Numbered from the stretch's first letter, positions 26,054 to 34,895 are shown. The stretch is DNA of 64,000 bases from Streptomyces microflavus (GCF_014650075.1 NZ_BMUG01000005.1:434001-498000), one strand, 5' to 3'. Notes: generated by a model from the sequence alone, not told the origin. Translations and numbers: made by a program.

Positions 26054-27162
26054 TGCAGACAGTCAGTAGTCAGTTCCTCACGGCCCTGACGACGTCCCAC
26101 TCCATGACGGTCAGCGTGAGCGCCATGCTCGGCTCCCTCGTCACCATCCCCGCCGTGCCTGTCACGGACGGGGCGGTGACGGTGGACCGCGGGAGCAAGG
26201 TCCGGCGAACGCTCTCCCTGACGGTGGCGGACCCGGAGCTTCTCCCGTGGGGGGAGGCGGACCCGCTCGCCGTTTACGGCCAGAAGCTCATTGTCACCCG
26301 GGGAATCCGATTCGCCGGCGGGCAGATCGAGAGCGTTCCGCTGGGTACCTTTCGAATCAACGAGCCGGCGGGCGACACCCTTTACGGTCCCGTCACCCTG
26401 ACCGGCCAGTCGTCGGAGTGCTACATCATCGACGACAAGTTTATGGCGCCCGCATCGACGCGCGGTTATGCGACGTGTGTCGACGCTATGGAATACCTCA
26501 TCCGGCAAACGCTACCTGACGCCGTGATCGTCAACACCACCGCCGGATCACGCAATCCAGCCTGCGCCATCGCGACGTGGGATGCCGGTGCCGACCGATG
26601 GGACGCCGTTCAGCAGATCGCCCTTTCGATGCAGGCGGAGATATTCGTCGATGCCCTGGACCGATTCGTGATCGCTGATATTCCGGACGTCTCAACGGCA
26701 GCCGTTGTCTGGGACATCGCGGAGGGCGAGGGCGGAACGCTCATGTCCGCCGCCCGTGCGATGTCGCGAACGGCCGTTTTCAACGCCGTTGTGGCGAGCG
26801 GGGAAAACACGGCGACTGGAGGAGCGCCCGTCAGCGCCGTTGCGTATGACACGAACCCCTCCAGCCCGACACGATGGAGCGGCCCATTCGGACACGTGCC
26901 GCGATACATCTCGTCGGCGCTCTGGACAACTACCGGAGCGTGCCAGGCCGCCGCGGACTACGCCCTGTTCGACGCCGTGGCCCGGAATGTGCAGCTATCC
27001 ATTGCCGCCATTCCGAACCCCGCACTGGAGGCCGGCGACTGCCTCCGCATCTCGCACACCGGCCGCAAGGAGCTGGCCATCGCCCAGTCCTTCAGCATCC
27101 CCCTGACGGCGGAGGGCTCGTCCTCGCTGACGCTCCGAGGCGGGAAGGAGGAGACGCCGTGA
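26053..27162 (+). CDS. Minor tail protein, DUF5047-like (tail hub)
   Basis: 369 aa from ATG 26053, overlapping the preceding stop. TVDRGSKVRRTLSLTVADPELLPWG, LGTFRINEPAGD, VQQIALSMQAEIFVDALDRFVI and LEAGDCLRI are typical of actinophage tail-tip proteins of the DUF5047 group, which resemble the baseplate hub. Known only by family and context. Confidence 0.82.
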   Translation: MQTVSSQFLTALTTSHSMTVSVSAMLGSLVTIPAVPVTDGAVTVDRGSKVRRTLSLTVADPELLPWGEADPLAVYGQKLIVTRGIRFAGGQIESVPLGTFRINEPAGDTLYGPVTLTGQSSECYIIDDKFMAPASTRGYATCVDAMEYLIRQTLPDAVIVNTTAGSRNPACAIATWDAGADRWDAVQQIALSMQAEIFVDALDRFVIADIPDVSTAAVVWDIAEGEGGTLMSAARAMSRTAVFNAVVASGENTATGGAPVSAVAYDTNPSSPTRWSGPFGHVPRYISSALWTTTGACQAAADYALFDAVARNVQLSIAAIPNPALEAGDCLRISHTGRKELAIAQSFSIPLTAEGSSSLTLRGGKEETP

Positions 27163-27416
27163 CCCCACGTCAGAGCCTCTCAGAGGCCATCCAGCGGGCT
27201 GCCAGCCGTGCCGTGCAGCAGGAAGCCGGAGGCTGGCTCATCGCCACCGTGACAGCCGTCAACGCAGGCGGAACCGTCGACATCACCACTGCCCGCGGAC
27301 CCGTCGCAGCAGTGCGCCGACTGAAGTCGTATTCCGCCCCAGTGGTGGGCGACAAGGTGAAGGTGGATTTCAAGCCCGACGGGAATTGGCTAGTGATTGA
27401 CGCACTCGCGTCGTGA
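27159..27416 (+). CDS. Small tail-tip protein
   Basis: 85 aa from GTG 27159, coupled to the hub gene (GTGA overlap). A basic N-terminal helix precedes an OB-like beta part: GGWLIATVTAVNAGGTVDI, APVVGDKVKVDFKPDGNW. Such small OB-fold proteins occur between hub and fibre genes. Confidence 0.7.
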   Translation: MTPRQSLSEAIQRAASRAVQQEAGGWLIATVTAVNAGGTVDITTARGPVAAVRRLKSYSAPVVGDKVKVDFKPDGNWLVIDALAS

Positions 27417-27427
27417 GGAGTAACTGA

Positions 27428-28009
27428 ATGCCGACCACTGATGGGTATGGGCAGAAGGTCCCGTATCCGGTAATGAGCGACGCCCCGAACATCGAGCTGG
27501 CGTTCCAGGGTGCGGTAAACGCGCTCACCAAGCAGACGGTGCTGCGGTTCGCCAACGCCAACGAGCGTTCGGCGACGCTAATGGGCGCATTCGCCGCCGT
27601 TCCGGGGATGCTCAGCTACCTCATCGCTGAGGACCGCTGGGATCAGTTCGACGGTGACGGTGTTTGGCGGCCGTTGACCCCGGGAGCATGGAAGCCCATC
27701 ACGTTCGCATCGGGTTACACCGCATTCGGCGGCAGCCCCGGATACCGCATTGTGAACGGGTGCGTTGAGATGCGGGGCGCGTTCCAGCGAACGAGCGGTG
27801 CCACCTTCACAACGAACACGGAGATCACGGCGTTCACGCTCCCAACGGAGGCCCGACCAGGAACCGCAAGGTCGTTTATCGCCGCCGCCACGTTCAACGT
27901 CGGCTTTTCTGCGCGACTGGTCACCCGAGTCGACGGAACGGTGACCTACAGCATCGCTCACGCCGCCACGTTCATTTACCTGGACAACGTTCGGTACTCG
28001 CTCGCCTGA
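27428..28009 (+). CDS. Minor tail protein
   Basis: 193 aa. The start PTTDGYGQKVPYPVMSDAPN and WDQFDGDGVWRPL are common in actinophage tail proteins; the C-terminal part is beta-rich (GYRIVNGCVEMRGAFQRTSG). Probably a fibre or adhesin component. A strong terminator follows. Confidence 0.75.
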   Translation: MPTTDGYGQKVPYPVMSDAPNIELAFQGAVNALTKQTVLRFANANERSATLMGAFAAVPGMLSYLIAEDRWDQFDGDGVWRPLTPGAWKPITFASGYTAFGGSPGYRIVNGCVEMRGAFQRTSGATFTTNTEITAFTLPTEARPGTARSFIAAATFNVGFSARLVTRVDGTVTYSIAHAATFIYLDNVRYSLA

Positions 28010-28028
28010 GAGCCGCTGCACATCACTC

Positions 28029-28051
28029 GCCCCGCATCGACGGGGCTTTTT
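28029..28051 (+). terminator. Rho-independent terminator
   Basis: GCCCCG-CATCGA-CGGGGC followed by TTTTT, 20 bp after the minor tail stop: the most classical terminator in the prophage. It separates tail from lysis genes. Confidence 0.88.
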
Positions 28052-28072
28052 CTATGCCCGGGAGGGGATCTC

Positions 28073-29056
28073 ATGGCTACACCGATGACCGCCGATCAGT
28101 TCGTCAAGGCGCTGGAGGACGAAGGCGTCGACGTCAAGGAGTACAAGAGCTGGCGGACGCACAACCGGAACCACAAGGGGGCGTGGGGCCCGGTGCACGG
28201 CGTCGTCATCCACCACACCGCCGGCTCGAACAGCCTCGCCCTCTGCTACGGCGGCATGATGGGGCTGCCCGGCCCGCTCTGCCACACGCACCTCGCGAAG
28301 AGCGGCGTTGCGTCCATGCTCAGCGCGGGTCGCGCGAACCACGCGGGCACCTTCGCTCAGAACGCGTACAGCGCGATGCTGAATGAGTCGTCCACCCACC
28401 CTCGTCCGTCCTCCTCGGAGCCTGTCGACGGCAACCGCTACACGTACGGCATCGAGATCGAGAACCTCGGCAACGGCAAGGACTTCTACACCAAGAAGCA
28501 GTACGACGCCGCTGTCCGCTGGGCTGCGGCCATCTGTCGTTTCCACGGCTGGGGCGCCGACTCCGTGATCGGACACAAGGAGGGGACGACTCGGAAGATC
28601 GACCCCAAGGGTCCGATTGGGAGCGCCGACGGTCCGCAGTTCGACATGGGTCAGTTCCGCAAGGACGTCACGGCCCGGCTGGCGGAGAAGGGCGAGAAGC
28701 CCAAGCCTCCGGCGCCCACGAAGCCTGCGACCCCGACCAAGCCGGCTCCGGCCAAGCCCGCCGTGCCGACGGTCGACCTCTCCAACCTGATCGCCGCAGC
28801 TCGTCGCGATCCGTCCCTCAAGCAGGGCGGCACCACGCACCCGGCTGACGTCAAGATCGTGGAGGCCGCACTCCAGAAGGAGGGCCTCCTCGGAGCCTCG
28901 TACGCGAAGGACGGCAGCTTCGGCAGCCTGACCAAGGCCGCGTACGCCGCCTGGCAGCGGAAGTTGGGCTACACCGGCTCCGCGGCCGACGGCATCCCGG
29001 GCAGGGCGTCGCTGGAGAAGCTGGGCGTCAAGCGCGGCTTCAAGGTCAAGGCGTGA
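28073..29056 (+). CDS. Endolysin: N-acetylmuramoyl-L-alanine amidase
   Basis: 327 aa. An Amidase_2 domain (about 25-200) has VVIHHTAG with the first zinc His, YGIEIENLG and a later VIGHKEGTTRKIDPKGP with the second His. A Pro/Lys/Thr linker (about 215-240) joins it to a peptidoglycan-binding domain (about 255-325: EAALQKEGLLG, GSLTKAAYAAWQRKLGY, DGIPGRASLEKLG). It cuts the peptide from the glycan at lysis. No signal peptide, so release should need a holin. Confidence 0.93.
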   Translation: MATPMTADQFVKALEDEGVDVKEYKSWRTHNRNHKGAWGPVHGVVIHHTAGSNSLALCYGGMMGLPGPLCHTHLAKSGVASMLSAGRANHAGTFAQNAYSAMLNESSTHPRPSSSEPVDGNRYTYGIEIENLGNGKDFYTKKQYDAAVRWAAAICRFHGWGADSVIGHKEGTTRKIDPKGPIGSADGPQFDMGQFRKDVTARLAEKGEKPKPPAPTKPATPTKPAPAKPAVPTVDLSNLIAAARRDPSLKQGGTTHPADVKIVEAALQKEGLLGASYAKDGSFGSLTKAAYAAWQRKLGYTGSAADGIPGRASLEKLGVKRGFKVKA

Positions 29057-29059
29057 CCC

Positions 29060-29416
29060 ATGGCGCCTGAGATCATCATCGCCGTCATCTCCTCCGTGGC
29101 CATTCTGGCTGCGGCGGTGGTGGCGGCCCTCCCGGCTCTTCTGACGGCCCTGCGCCGGACCAGGAGCGCCGTGGACGACGTAGAGACATCCGTCCAGGCC
29201 CAGGGTGCCGAGACCCGCGCGGCCACCGTGGACGCCATGACCTGCATAACCGCCCAGATCGAGGCGATGGGGTCCCGTCTGGACTCCCGCATCGACGACG
29301 TGCGCGACGACATCGACGACGTACGCGAGGACATCACGCGCGTCCGCGAGTGGCAGGCAGGCCACGACGCGGAGCACATCATCAGCCGCCCCCGTACTGG
29401 AGGAGACGCCGCATGA
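29060..29416 (+). CDS. Small membrane protein with coiled coil, possible holin or spanin-like
   Basis: 118 aa. One N-terminal membrane helix (IIIAVISSVAILAAAVVAALPALL) is followed by a charged coiled coil (about 50-105, with repeated IDDVRDD). It lies 3 bp after the endolysin, so a lysis role is likely. Similar single-helix proteins are called holins in actinophages, but this is not proven. Confidence 0.65.
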   Translation: MAPEIIIAVISSVAILAAAVVAALPALLTALRRTRSAVDDVETSVQAQGAETRAATVDAMTCITAQIEAMGSRLDSRIDDVRDDIDDVREDITRVREWQAGHDAEHIISRPRTGGDAA

Positions 29417-31371
29417 GCATGCCCGCAGGCATCGCTACCGTCACACTCACCGGCCGCTACCTCCGTCCCGACGGCACACCCCTGAAGGGGACGGTCACGA
29501 TCGCCGCCCCATCGCTCGTCACGCTCCCCGGAGCCGACACCATCAGCGCCGGCGCTGCGACGGTCACCCTGGACACGACCGGCGCCTTCTCCGTCCTCCT
29601 GATCTCCACCGACCAGATGGACATGCAGCCGACGGACTGGGCGTACGTCGTCAGCGAGAAGTTCGCGGACATCGCAGCCCGGACGTACGCAATCCGGCTC
29701 CCTGCTGACGTCCCCGTGGTCTCCATCGCCGACATTGCGCCGTCCGATCCGAGCACGGGTCAGTACGTGCTCGTCCCTGGACCGACAGGGCCCGCGGGTG
29801 CGTCGATCCTGACGGGCACGGGCACCCCGAGCCCCATGCTGGGCGGCGACGGGGACATGTTCGTCGACAAGACCGTCGGCGCCGTCAAGCTGTACGGCCC
29901 GAAGGCATCCGGCGCCTGGCCCGCGGAAGGTGTGGCGCTGGGTGGCGGAGGCCTGATCGCCTCCGTCAACGGCCAGACCGGCACGGTCTCCCTGACCGCC
30001 TCTGACGTCGGCGCTCTGCCGCGAGCGATCAAGACCGTGTCAGCGCTGACGGCCCAGAGCCTCTTCTATATCGCTCACCGAGGATCCGGCGCGGAGCTGG
30101 GGGCGGAGCACACCCTCGATGCGTACGAAGCGGCGGTTGCTGCCGGCGCTCAGGCGATCGAGGTGTCCGTCCGCATGACTGCTGACGGCGTGCTCGTCTG
30201 CGGCCACGACGAGAGCCTGGAGCGGACGACGTACAGCACGGGGAACTTCGCCGACTGGAACTACACCGCCCTGAGGGCCAAGGTCCGCACGAACGGCAAG
30301 CTCCTCCTCGGCCAGGGCACCGTCGACGTACCGCCCCCGACGCTGCGAGAAGTGCTTGACAGGTTCCTGGGCAGAGTCGTGATCTTCCTGGAGCCTAAGA
30401 GCAACCCGAGTGTGCCCGCCGTTCAGCAGCTCCTGACGGACTTCTACCCGCACGCCAAGGACAGCGTCGTGTGGAAAAACTACTTTACGAACAACAGCTT
30501 CCCGTGGGCTAAGGCGAACGGCTTCACCACGTGGGGTTACGTCGACGCCGGGACGACGGATGAGCAGATGAACGCCGTCGCTTCGAACATCGACATGTGG
30601 GGCGTACCTGTCGGCATGAGCGACGCCCGGATCACAGCAGTCGTCGCCCGTGGCCTGCCCGTCATCTCCTGGGAGGTGCACAGACGCAGCGAGCGGAACC
30701 GCCTCGCAGCCCTGGGCGTGCGGGGCATGATGTGCGCCCAGATCGTCTACGTCCGCCGCACAGGTGCCTCCCGCACGTCCGACGACTGGGCGACGCAGGT
30801 CCGGGCCCCGGGCGACATGGGGACGATCAACTACGACCATGCGTCGGCGCTGAAGTTCGATGACGCAGGCGGCAGCGTCTTCATCAACGCTCTGCCGAAC
30901 CGGTCTATCCTCCTCGGCTCGCTGAGCAACCCCACGCCGCCCACGACGTACACGATCCACTTCAGCATGATGTACGAGGGCGCTCCAGGATCGACGGAAC
31001 ACGCGGGCATCGCGTTCGGCAAGGACAGCGACGATTCGTATCGGTTCAACCAGGTCAACGCCTCCGGCGGCTACCACGTGGCGGTCCGCGGCAACGGTGA
31101 TCTCCAGCTCTACACGCACGCCGCAGGAGTCACGTCCGGAACGCAGCTCGGCACCACGCCGTCAGCAGCTCCGACGGCCGGCGGCTGGATGACGTTCACG
31201 GTCCAGGTCACCCCGACGCAGATCATCCTGACGCGGACCGACCTGGAGACCCCGGTGGTGCTCACCGTGACGAACTCAACCCACCGTGGCGGGTACATGC
31301 ACCTGTCCAACGGGTCCATCTCGTCGCTCGCGACCAAGCCGCACTGGAAGGCGTTCTCCGTCACCGCTTAA
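29413..31371 (+). CDS. Tail fibre with glycerophosphodiester phosphodiesterase-like domain
   Basis: 652 aa from ATG 29413. An N-terminal beta domain (about 1-120), a short collagen-like GPTGPAG, a linker ending DVGALPRA, then a GDPD-type barrel (about 215-455: AHRGSG, EHTLDAYEAAVAAGAQAIEV, HDESLERTT, FLEPKSNPSV), then a lectin-like C-terminal domain. GDPD-like domains on phage fibres cut or bind wall teichoic acid. The usual Asp of the IExDV metal site is replaced by Ser (IEVSV), so activity is uncertain. Confidence 0.85.
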   Translation: MSMPAGIATVTLTGRYLRPDGTPLKGTVTIAAPSLVTLPGADTISAGAATVTLDTTGAFSVLLISTDQMDMQPTDWAYVVSEKFADIAARTYAIRLPADVPVVSIADIAPSDPSTGQYVLVPGPTGPAGASILTGTGTPSPMLGGDGDMFVDKTVGAVKLYGPKASGAWPAEGVALGGGGLIASVNGQTGTVSLTASDVGALPRAIKTVSALTAQSLFYIAHRGSGAELGAEHTLDAYEAAVAAGAQAIEVSVRMTADGVLVCGHDESLERTTYSTGNFADWNYTALRAKVRTNGKLLLGQGTVDVPPPTLREVLDRFLGRVVIFLEPKSNPSVPAVQQLLTDFYPHAKDSVVWKNYFTNNSFPWAKANGFTTWGYVDAGTTDEQMNAVASNIDMWGVPVGMSDARITAVVARGLPVISWEVHRRSERNRLAALGVRGMMCAQIVYVRRTGASRTSDDWATQVRAPGDMGTINYDHASALKFDDAGGSVFINALPNRSILLGSLSNPTPPTTYTIHFSMMYEGAPGSTEHAGIAFGKDSDDSYRFNQVNASGGYHVAVRGNGDLQLYTHAAGVTSGTQLGTTPSAAPTAGGWMTFTVQVTPTQIILTRTDLETPVVLTVTNSTHRGGYMHLSNGSISSLATKPHWKAFSVTA

Positions 31372-31388
31372 AAATCATGAAGCACTGG

Positions 31389-31423
31389 CGTCACATCTCC
31401 TCGTTCCGTCGACATACCTCATG
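31389..31423 (+). promoter_or_regulatory. Phage promoter P2
   Basis: GTCACA, 11 nt, CGTCGACATACCTCATG; one base off the consensus downstream box. It lies 18 bp after the tail fibre stop and 33 bp before the nucleotide kinase, at the late/early boundary. Confidence 0.82.
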
Positions 31424-31455
31424 TGTAAGGGCGGGATGAGGAGAGAGGGACGCAC

Positions 31456-32064
31456 ATGGGCAACGTGGGCATCATCGGACGGGCGCGCGTCGGCAAGGAC
31501 ACCGCCGGCCAGTGGCTCGTCGACAACCGCGGGTACCGGCGGATCGGGTTTGCCGACCCGCTCAAGGAAGCGGCGCTGAAGCTGGACCCGCTCATTGAGC
31601 AGATCGACATGGCGTACCTGGCCGTGGACGAGCGTCCTGACGTGCGCCTGTCCGATCTCGTCGGCTCGTACGGCTGGGAGGAGGCAAAGGAGGCTCCGGA
31701 AGTCCGCCGCATCCTCCAGGAACTCGGCGCCGCTGTCCGCGCCATCGACGAGGACTTCTGGCTCCGGGCCGCCATGGCGCGCGTCCAGGAGGCCAACGAG
31801 GCGGGCGTACCGGCCGTCATCACCGACGTCCGCTACCCCAACGAGGCGGCGTCCCTGCGGCGCGCCGGCTTCCACCTGGTCTACATCGAGCGGCCCGACG
31901 TGGAACAGCTCGTCCACGAGAGCGAAGGGGCGCTGGGGGCGGAGGACGCGGACGTCACGATTCATAACGGGGCCAGCCTGGACGCCTTCCTTTACGCCGT
32001 TGAGGGCTTCGCACGTCACGTCGAACGAGTCGAGTCCCGCCGTCACTACGCCCGCTCCCACTGA
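31456..32064 (+). CDS. Deoxynucleoside monophosphate kinase
   Basis: 202 aa. P-loop GRARVGKDTAG near the N-terminus, then RIGFADPLKEAAL and VITDVRYPNEAASLRRAG, as in dNMP kinases of phiC31-type and T4-like phages. It supplies dNDPs for phage DNA synthesis. First gene behind promoter P2. Confidence 0.88.
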   Translation: MGNVGIIGRARVGKDTAGQWLVDNRGYRRIGFADPLKEAALKLDPLIEQIDMAYLAVDERPDVRLSDLVGSYGWEEAKEAPEVRRILQELGAAVRAIDEDFWLRAAMARVQEANEAGVPAVITDVRYPNEAASLRRAGFHLVYIERPDVEQLVHESEGALGAEDADVTIHNGASLDAFLYAVEGFARHVERVESRRHYARSH

Positions 32065-32077
32065 CCGAAAGGCACTC

Positions 32078-32332
32078 ATGAAGCGACTCCTGGACTACCT
32101 CAACACCCTCACCCTCCGCGCCTATGTCAAGCTCCAGATCCTCGCGGCCACCGAGCCCGTACGGCTCCGGTCCGTCCTCACGTCCGCCGCCCTGGCGCTC
32201 GCCTTCTTCGTCCCTTCGCTCGCCCAGCCCGACATCACGGATCACCTCGTGACCTTCGGAGCCGTCGCCCTGCCGATCCTGGTGGGGGAGAGCGCACGGA
32301 AGAAGGTCGCGCCGGTCGACGACGAGGAGTAG
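32078..32332 (+). CDS. Small two-helix membrane protein, holin candidate
   Basis: 84 aa from ATG 32078. Two hydrophobic helices (about 33-50 and 57-72) lie between a basic N-terminal segment and a charged C-terminus (ESARKKVAPVDDEE). Size and topology fit a class II holin, and the endolysin is 3 kb away. Being in the early block behind the kinase is unusual for a holin. Confidence 0.6.
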   Translation: MKRLLDYLNTLTLRAYVKLQILAATEPVRLRSVLTSAALALAFFVPSLAQPDITDHLVTFGAVALPILVGESARKKVAPVDDEE

Positions 32333-32346
32333 CACCCGCTGTACCC

Positions 32347-32376
32347 GCCCCCTGGTTCTCCGGAGCCAGGGGGCTT
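32347..32376 (+). terminator. Hairpin terminator
   Basis: GCCCCCTGG pairs with CCAGGGGGC and is followed by TTTCGG. It separates the membrane protein gene from the HNH gene. Confidence 0.75.
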
Positions 32377-32383
32377 TCGGCGT

Positions 32384-33106
32384 ATGGAGACCAAGGAGAG
32401 TCCGCTCGCGGACAAGAAGGCGCGCATGCGCTTCAACAAGGCCATGCGGGAGAAGGGCATCCCGGCGAAGGCATGCGGGAAGTGCTTCGTGGTGAAGGGG
32501 TACGATGCTTTCAACGTAGACAGGAGAAAGAAGGCGCACCCGGAGGTGCCTTCCTGCAAAGCTTGCAGTGCAGCCGCCATGCGCACACGTCGGAATGTCA
32601 GGATGGAAGACCCCACCGCCCGAGAAGCGGAAAGAATACGCAGTCTCGCCAAAGCCGCACGAGATCGGGAGGCGGTTAACGTACGTTCACGCACCTGGTA
32701 CCGGGCCAACCGAGAACGACGCATGGAAGCCGACCGACGATGGAAGGCGGCGAACCCTGAAGCGTGGAGATCTATTACGCTGCACGCCCGCCAGCTTAGG
32801 CGTGCCCGCCAGAAGGACGCCACTGTCGTCCCCTTCACTCACGCCGAGATGCTCGCCGACTGGGAGGAGCGCGATCTCTACGGCTGCGCCTTCTGCGGCG
32901 GTCCTTACGACGACATCGAGCACCTCGTTCCGCTCTCCAAGGGCGGAGAGCACAGCCTCGACAACATCGTTCCGTCGTGCCGGGACTGCAACCGGGGCGT
33001 AGGCGGTAAGCACAGTCGCCTCCCGTGGGAATGGCTTGCCGAGCGCTTCCCGAACCTGGCCCCGATCCTCGTCCCGAGCGTCCTGCCCGACGTCGACACG
33101 CCTTAA
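32384..33106 (+). CDS. HNH endonuclease
   Basis: 240 aa. N-terminal CGKCFVVKGYDAFN with a further CKAC forms a zinc-finger-like module common in phage HNH proteins; an Arg-rich helical region follows. The catalytic part is YGCAFCGGPYDDIEHLVPLSKGG, then NIVPSCRDCNRGVGGK. It has no neighbours in the same unit and is likely a homing endonuclease. ATG 32384 lies right at the terminator, with little ribosome site, so it may rely on readthrough or a weak promoter. Confidence 0.85.
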   Translation: METKESPLADKKARMRFNKAMREKGIPAKACGKCFVVKGYDAFNVDRRKKAHPEVPSCKACSAAAMRTRRNVRMEDPTAREAERIRSLAKAARDREAVNVRSRTWYRANRERRMEADRRWKAANPEAWRSITLHARQLRRARQKDATVVPFTHAEMLADWEERDLYGCAFCGGPYDDIEHLVPLSKGGEHSLDNIVPSCRDCNRGVGGKHSRLPWEWLAERFPNLAPILVPSVLPDVDTP

Positions 33107-33146
33107 CCAACCCTTAGCTCTAGGTAAAGCTTTCTTAACGGCACTC

Positions 33147-33187
33147 AGCCCCGTACTTTGGGTAACTCCCAGGGTGCGGGGCTTTTG
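33147..33187 (+). terminator. Hairpin terminator with T-run
   Basis: AGCCCCG pairs with CGGGGCT, followed by TTTGT; a smaller TTGGG/CCCAG pairs inside the loop. It ends the HNH unit before the regulatory sites at 33210-33262. Confidence 0.75.
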
Positions 33188-33209
33188 TCGTTTCAGTGGT
33201 CTATACATT

Positions 33210-33231
33210 CTCCGCGAGTCGACTCGCGCAA
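33210..33231. promoter_or_regulatory. Palindrome A, site 3
   Basis: CTCCGCGAGTC joined to GACTCGCGCAA; right arm diverges in the last bases. Lies 13 bp upstream of palindrome B site 1. Confidence 0.78.
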
Positions 33232-33244
33232 GGGGATCCCGACG

Positions 33245-33262
33245 TTGTGTCGGCCGACACAT
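33245..33262. promoter_or_regulatory. Palindrome B, site 1, with promoter
   Basis: TTGTGTCGG joined to CCGACACAT. TTGTGT may be a -35; TATACC (33266-33271) with a 15-bp spacer is the best -10. The ATG of the SprT-like gene follows only 9 bp later without a ribosome site, so its mRNA may be leaderless. Confidence 0.68.
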
Positions 33263-33280
33263 GGCTATACCGTTTCCGGT

Positions 33281-33907
33281 ATGTCGACCTCACCCGGACC
33301 GCTCCTTCAGGCACTGGATGGCCTGTGGGACCAGCTACGGTCTGAGCATCCAGAGCTACCACCGGTACGGATGGCCGTCGTACCGACACCACCCCCCAGC
33401 AAGCACCTGGCCGAGCGCTGGCACAGGGATGGCGACGTCGTGACGGGACTCGTCATCAGTGCGGACACCATGCGAGAGGGCGCTGACGACGTCCTGGAAG
33501 TGGTACTCCACGAAGCAGCGCACATCCTGAACTGGATCCGCGGCAAGCCCGACACCAGCCGGCGGGGGACGTACCACAACAGGGAGTACCTGGCGGCTGC
33601 GGAGGAAGTGGGTCTCGAATGGCCCGCGGACCTCGTCGCCAATCCGAATGGGCGGGGGTACGAGCCGCCCATCGGGGACGCTGCCCGGACTCGCTACGCC
33701 GATCACATCGACGCTCTGTCGACGGCCATCCCGCACGTCCTCCCGCATCTGACGATCCCCGGCGCGTCGAAGAAGGTACGGACACCGAACCGCCTCATCC
33801 TGGAGTGCGGCTGCTCCACGCCGCGAAAGATCCAGGTGGCCCGCACCACGTCGGAGCTGGGAACCATCACGTGCGGCTTGTGCGGAAAGGATTTCGCAAC
33901 CCCATGA
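33281..33907 (+). CDS. SprT-like zinc metalloprotease
   Basis: 208 aa from ATG 33281. VLEVVLHEAAHILNW is the HExxH zinc motif; YHNREYLAAAEEVGLEWP follows, and a C-terminal zinc ribbon has CGCSTPRK and CGLCGKDF. This matches SprT/Spartan-like domains, some of which clear DNA-protein crosslinks; the phage role is unknown. It is controlled by one A and one B palindrome, so it is probably made on induction. Confidence 0.82.
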   Translation: MSTSPGPLLQALDGLWDQLRSEHPELPPVRMAVVPTPPPSKHLAERWHRDGDVVTGLVISADTMREGADDVLEVVLHEAAHILNWIRGKPDTSRRGTYHNREYLAAAEEVGLEWPADLVANPNGRGYEPPIGDAARTRYADHIDALSTAIPHVLPHLTIPGASKKVRTPNRLILECGCSTPRKIQVARTTSELGTITCGLCGKDFATP

Positions 33908-34001
33908 TCGACTGAGTGGGCAGCGTCGGGGTACGGTCTACCTAACCGCAGTGACTTGCGGTACGGTGTGCCCGCCCCCACGCTGCTGCTGAGAGGTACT
34001 G

Positions 34002-34715
34002 ATGAGCCGAGAAGTCGCCGTCCCTGTGGACGCTGATACCCTCCCCGTTCTTGAGCTGGACGACCTGGCGCAGGAGGGGGAGGCGGCTCTCGTCGCCCGT
34101 GGAGCGGCGTACGCCAAGGAGTACGGTCGCATCCAGGGTGTCTCCACGACGCTGGCCAAGAACCTTGCGGTCGTCGTGGTCGCTCTCCGCGTCCAGCACG
34201 ACGACATGCGGGGCTCCAGCCACGAGTACCGCCAGACCGTGTCGGACATGTACCGCCAAGCAGGCCTGCCAGCCGACAGTCAGGGCGCGCTACAGAACAC
34301 CGTCAGGTGGCATGTCGGCAACCTGCTCCGTCGCACCATGACGCCACGGCAGCTTGAGGCGAACAACCTCCAGCCGACGTCGCCGCTGGAGCGGCTCCAG
34401 GACAGCCGTAAGACGAACAGCGCGATCATCAAGGCTGCCAAGGTTTCGCAGGCCGTCACGGAGTCGAAGCCCACACCCTCCCGTCGCAAGGCCGACGCCG
34501 ATGAGCCGTCGACCGGCACGGAGATCAAGGCGACGGCCGACCACCTCCGCCTGGCGTCCGTGGTAGTGGACATCCTGGGGCAACTCGACAAGAACGTCAT
34601 CAAGCGGCACATGACCGCCGGGCAGCGTGCTGCGCTCGACGCGGACCTGGCCAAGATGGAGCGGAAGATCGCCAGCCTGCGGACGGTCACGAAGAAGCCC
34701 AGGTCAGGGGCCTGA
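34002..34715 (+). CDS. Hypothetical protein, helical
   Basis: 237 aa. Acidic N-terminus (ELDDLAQEGEAALVARG), then TVSDMYRQAGLPADSQGALQNTVRWHVGNLLR, a segment suggesting DNA binding, and a basic C-terminal helix (KMERKIASLRTVTKKPRSG). Its own unit, ended by repeat copy 2. Seen in style in other actinophages; function unknown. Confidence 0.75.
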   Translation: MSREVAVPVDADTLPVLELDDLAQEGEAALVARGAAYAKEYGRIQGVSTTLAKNLAVVVVALRVQHDDMRGSSHEYRQTVSDMYRQAGLPADSQGALQNTVRWHVGNLLRRTMTPRQLEANNLQPTSPLERLQDSRKTNSAIIKAAKVSQAVTESKPTPSRRKADADEPSTGTEIKATADHLRLASVVVDILGQLDKNVIKRHMTAGQRAALDADLAKMERKIASLRTVTKKPRSGA

Positions 34716-34752
34716 TCGTCGCCCTACGTCGACCGGCGCCTCCTCGTCCCCA

Positions 34753-34834
34753 GGTCAATCTGGCCAAAAAGACAAGATGGACCCCTATTTTCCTTTCTCC
34801 TTAACGCGCGTTAGAGAGAAGGAAAATAGGGGTC
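34753..34834. repeat. 82-bp perfect direct repeat, copy 2, in a longer hairpin
   Basis: Identical to 3688-3769. Here the flanks extend the inverted repeat almost perfectly: TGGCCAAAAAGACAAGATGG on the left matches CCATCTTGTCAAATTGGCC on the right, giving a stem of about 45 bp over 34761-34853. It ends the 34002 gene and lies about 65 bp before promoter P3, as copy 1 lies before P1. Confidence 0.88.
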
Positions 34835-34895
34835 CATCTTGTCAAATTGGCCGGAGTCTGTCCGGGGGAGGACGAGCCAAAAGAATCTTGGACCC

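Noticed and set aside
32078..32332. Firm call of the two-helix protein as the holin
   Set aside because: Topology fits, but the gene is in the early unit and another membrane protein sits beside the endolysin; left as a candidate.
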